Source: Cyrtodaria siliqua
Lineage: Eukaryota; Mollusca; Bivalvia; Adapedonta; Hiatellidae
NCBI GenBank assembly: GCA_037043455.1
Contig: JAWPHD010010319.1
Location: 30,940-94,939, forward strand
Reading direction: 5' to 3'
DNA length: 64,000 nucleotides
A program made the translations under genes and the position numbers. Below the pieces are notes generated by a model that was given only the letters and a program-made list of their open reading frames with translations, made no database searches and was not told the origin of the DNA. Below are positions 62,959-64,000 of this stretch, in pieces; the first letter of the stretch is position 1, and every line of letters starts with the position of its first letter.

Positions 62959-63913
62959 CTACGTGGTAGATTCCATTGCTATGTGGCAGTTAGTAATTTT
63001 TAATTGTGACTCTAAATACAACAAGTATTTAGATATGTTTCTTAGTTCGTTTTCACAATATGTGCCACCTTCCTTAGCCAGTATCAGTGCTCTCGCTACT
63101 CGTGTACACGCTTCAACCCCGTCCGTAGTCTCATAAAGCCGACCCCAACAAAGCGAACTTATCATGTCTCGTCGTGTTTCAATATTTTGAGATATTTGTT
63201 GCATTTTGATAAGTAAATCCTTCGCATCTTTCAAGTGATTGACGTCTACCTTATGCGCTTCACATACTGTAAAGTCGTGCCTTATTCCTAGCATGGATAG
63301 CACCACATACAACATATAGATTCGGCTCCATTGGTTCCGTATGTCTTCGGGTATGTCCGCTAAACTCCGTAATTGCTACAACACCCTCTCGAATAACACG
63401 ACCTAAATATTCGGACGAATACTGTTTTTCATATTTCCTTCGGTATATATACTGATGGTCGTGGTTTGCCAGCGCGGTAGCGAAGGAAGGTTTACATCTA
63501 GAGCTGATAACCATGGCTTGTTTTATATGCTTCTCTGCCAATTCACCATCGTCAAATGTTTCTGCAGTGACAGCCATTTTACTATGATAAACAATGTCCA
63601 CGGTGTTCGTGTATATATCCGTCGGTATATCATGCTTCATTTCATCTAATAGATTTACCCGACCTTCCCTCGTCCTTGGCTGTGCAATAAGAAGCACAGT
63701 ATATACCGGCACAAGTCTGTCTGCGAGCCCTTGTTGCTCTCTTAAGTCTTGACATCCTAGCATTTTGGTTTTCAAATTATCCACAATTTCCCTTAATTTT
63801 CCACAAGTTTTATCTTTAAAATTAATGTTATCGACATGTCCTTTCATCACATAATATACTTTGAATGTTAAATCCGTATTCGGTACACGCGCAGGTTCAG
63901 TATTATCTTCCAA
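62959..63913 (-). CDS. uncharacterised helical protein, partial, one frameshift
   Basis: Two overlapping minus-strand frames form one protein of about 310 residues. Frame one (63913-63260) is entered at TTG after an upstream stop, with AG acceptor-like sites nearby, so this is probably a last exon. An internal ATG lies at 63845-63847. The second frame continues from about 63363 with DIPEDIRNQWSRIYMLYVVL and ends TAG at 62959. The switch coincides with a TTT run at 63362-63364, where one extra T would explain it. The sequence is rich in amphipathic helix pairs (ADRLVPVYTVLLIAQ, AEKHIKQAMVISSRC), compatible with TPR-like repeats. I do not recognise the family. It could be a recent pseudogene, a sequencing error, or an intron-less gene fragment. 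Confidence 0.55.
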
Positions 63914-64000
63914 ACTAACTTACAGTCTGTGAAATACCTCCACTAACTGGTTTAGCGATACATTGTTCTGCAGAAATTTATTTATACAAGTTATTCTCCC

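Overview
The window looks like nuclear DNA of a bivalve mollusc. No species can be named from sequence alone. The evidence is a split, spliceosomal pirin gene, very dense short non-autonomous elements of types common in bivalves (Helentron-derived elements with tandem cores, tRNA-derived SINEs with a conserved 3' domain, GACCTT-rich repeats), many minisatellites, and an LTR element with the pol domain order of the Gmr1 group. About nine tenths of the window is repeat. Only one host gene is clearly readable, and a second is partly visible at the right edge.

Layout. 1-4.6 kb: a 48-bp satellite. 4.9-6.6 kb: an AT-rich 30-bp satellite. 7.1-7.5 kb: a 39/33-bp array with a 150-bp higher-order period. 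7.5-12.1 kb: unique-looking DNA with SINEs and inverted repeats. 12.18-18.66 kb: a Ty3/Gypsy-class LTR retrotransposon (gag, protease, integrase, reverse transcriptase, RNase H, in that order) with frameshifts, stops and a truncated 3' LTR. 18.7-24.6 kb: TCCGGA satellite arrays interleaved with Helentron-like elements and a relic of an SGNH-hydrolase ORF. 25-30 kb: dispersed repeats, SINEs and Helentron-like elements.

32.7-51.5 kb, minus strand: a complete pirin gene of 288 codons in seven exons. It has two alternative, homologous 116-bp terminal exons with the same acceptor phase. Its introns hold 52-bp, 38-bp and 22-bp minisatellites, nested Helentron-like elements, a hAT-like element carrying a small ORF, and an element with nuclear-receptor half-sites.

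50.4-60.5 kb: three loci carry long near-perfect palindromes. These palindromes share a pattern of tandem G-A/G-A mismatches at fixed places in otherwise base-paired arms, and each is joined to an AT-rich inverted-repeat module. I could not place them in a known family, and they are the most interesting feature of the window. The same stretch holds a LINE reverse-transcriptase relic split by one palindromic element, a Tc1-like deletion derivative, more SINEs and two further small TIR elements.

63-64 kb, minus strand: part of an unrecognised helical protein gene with one apparent single-base frameshift. Start codons: several long open frames begin at GTG or TTG. For the eukaryotic genes I used ATG and splice signals instead.
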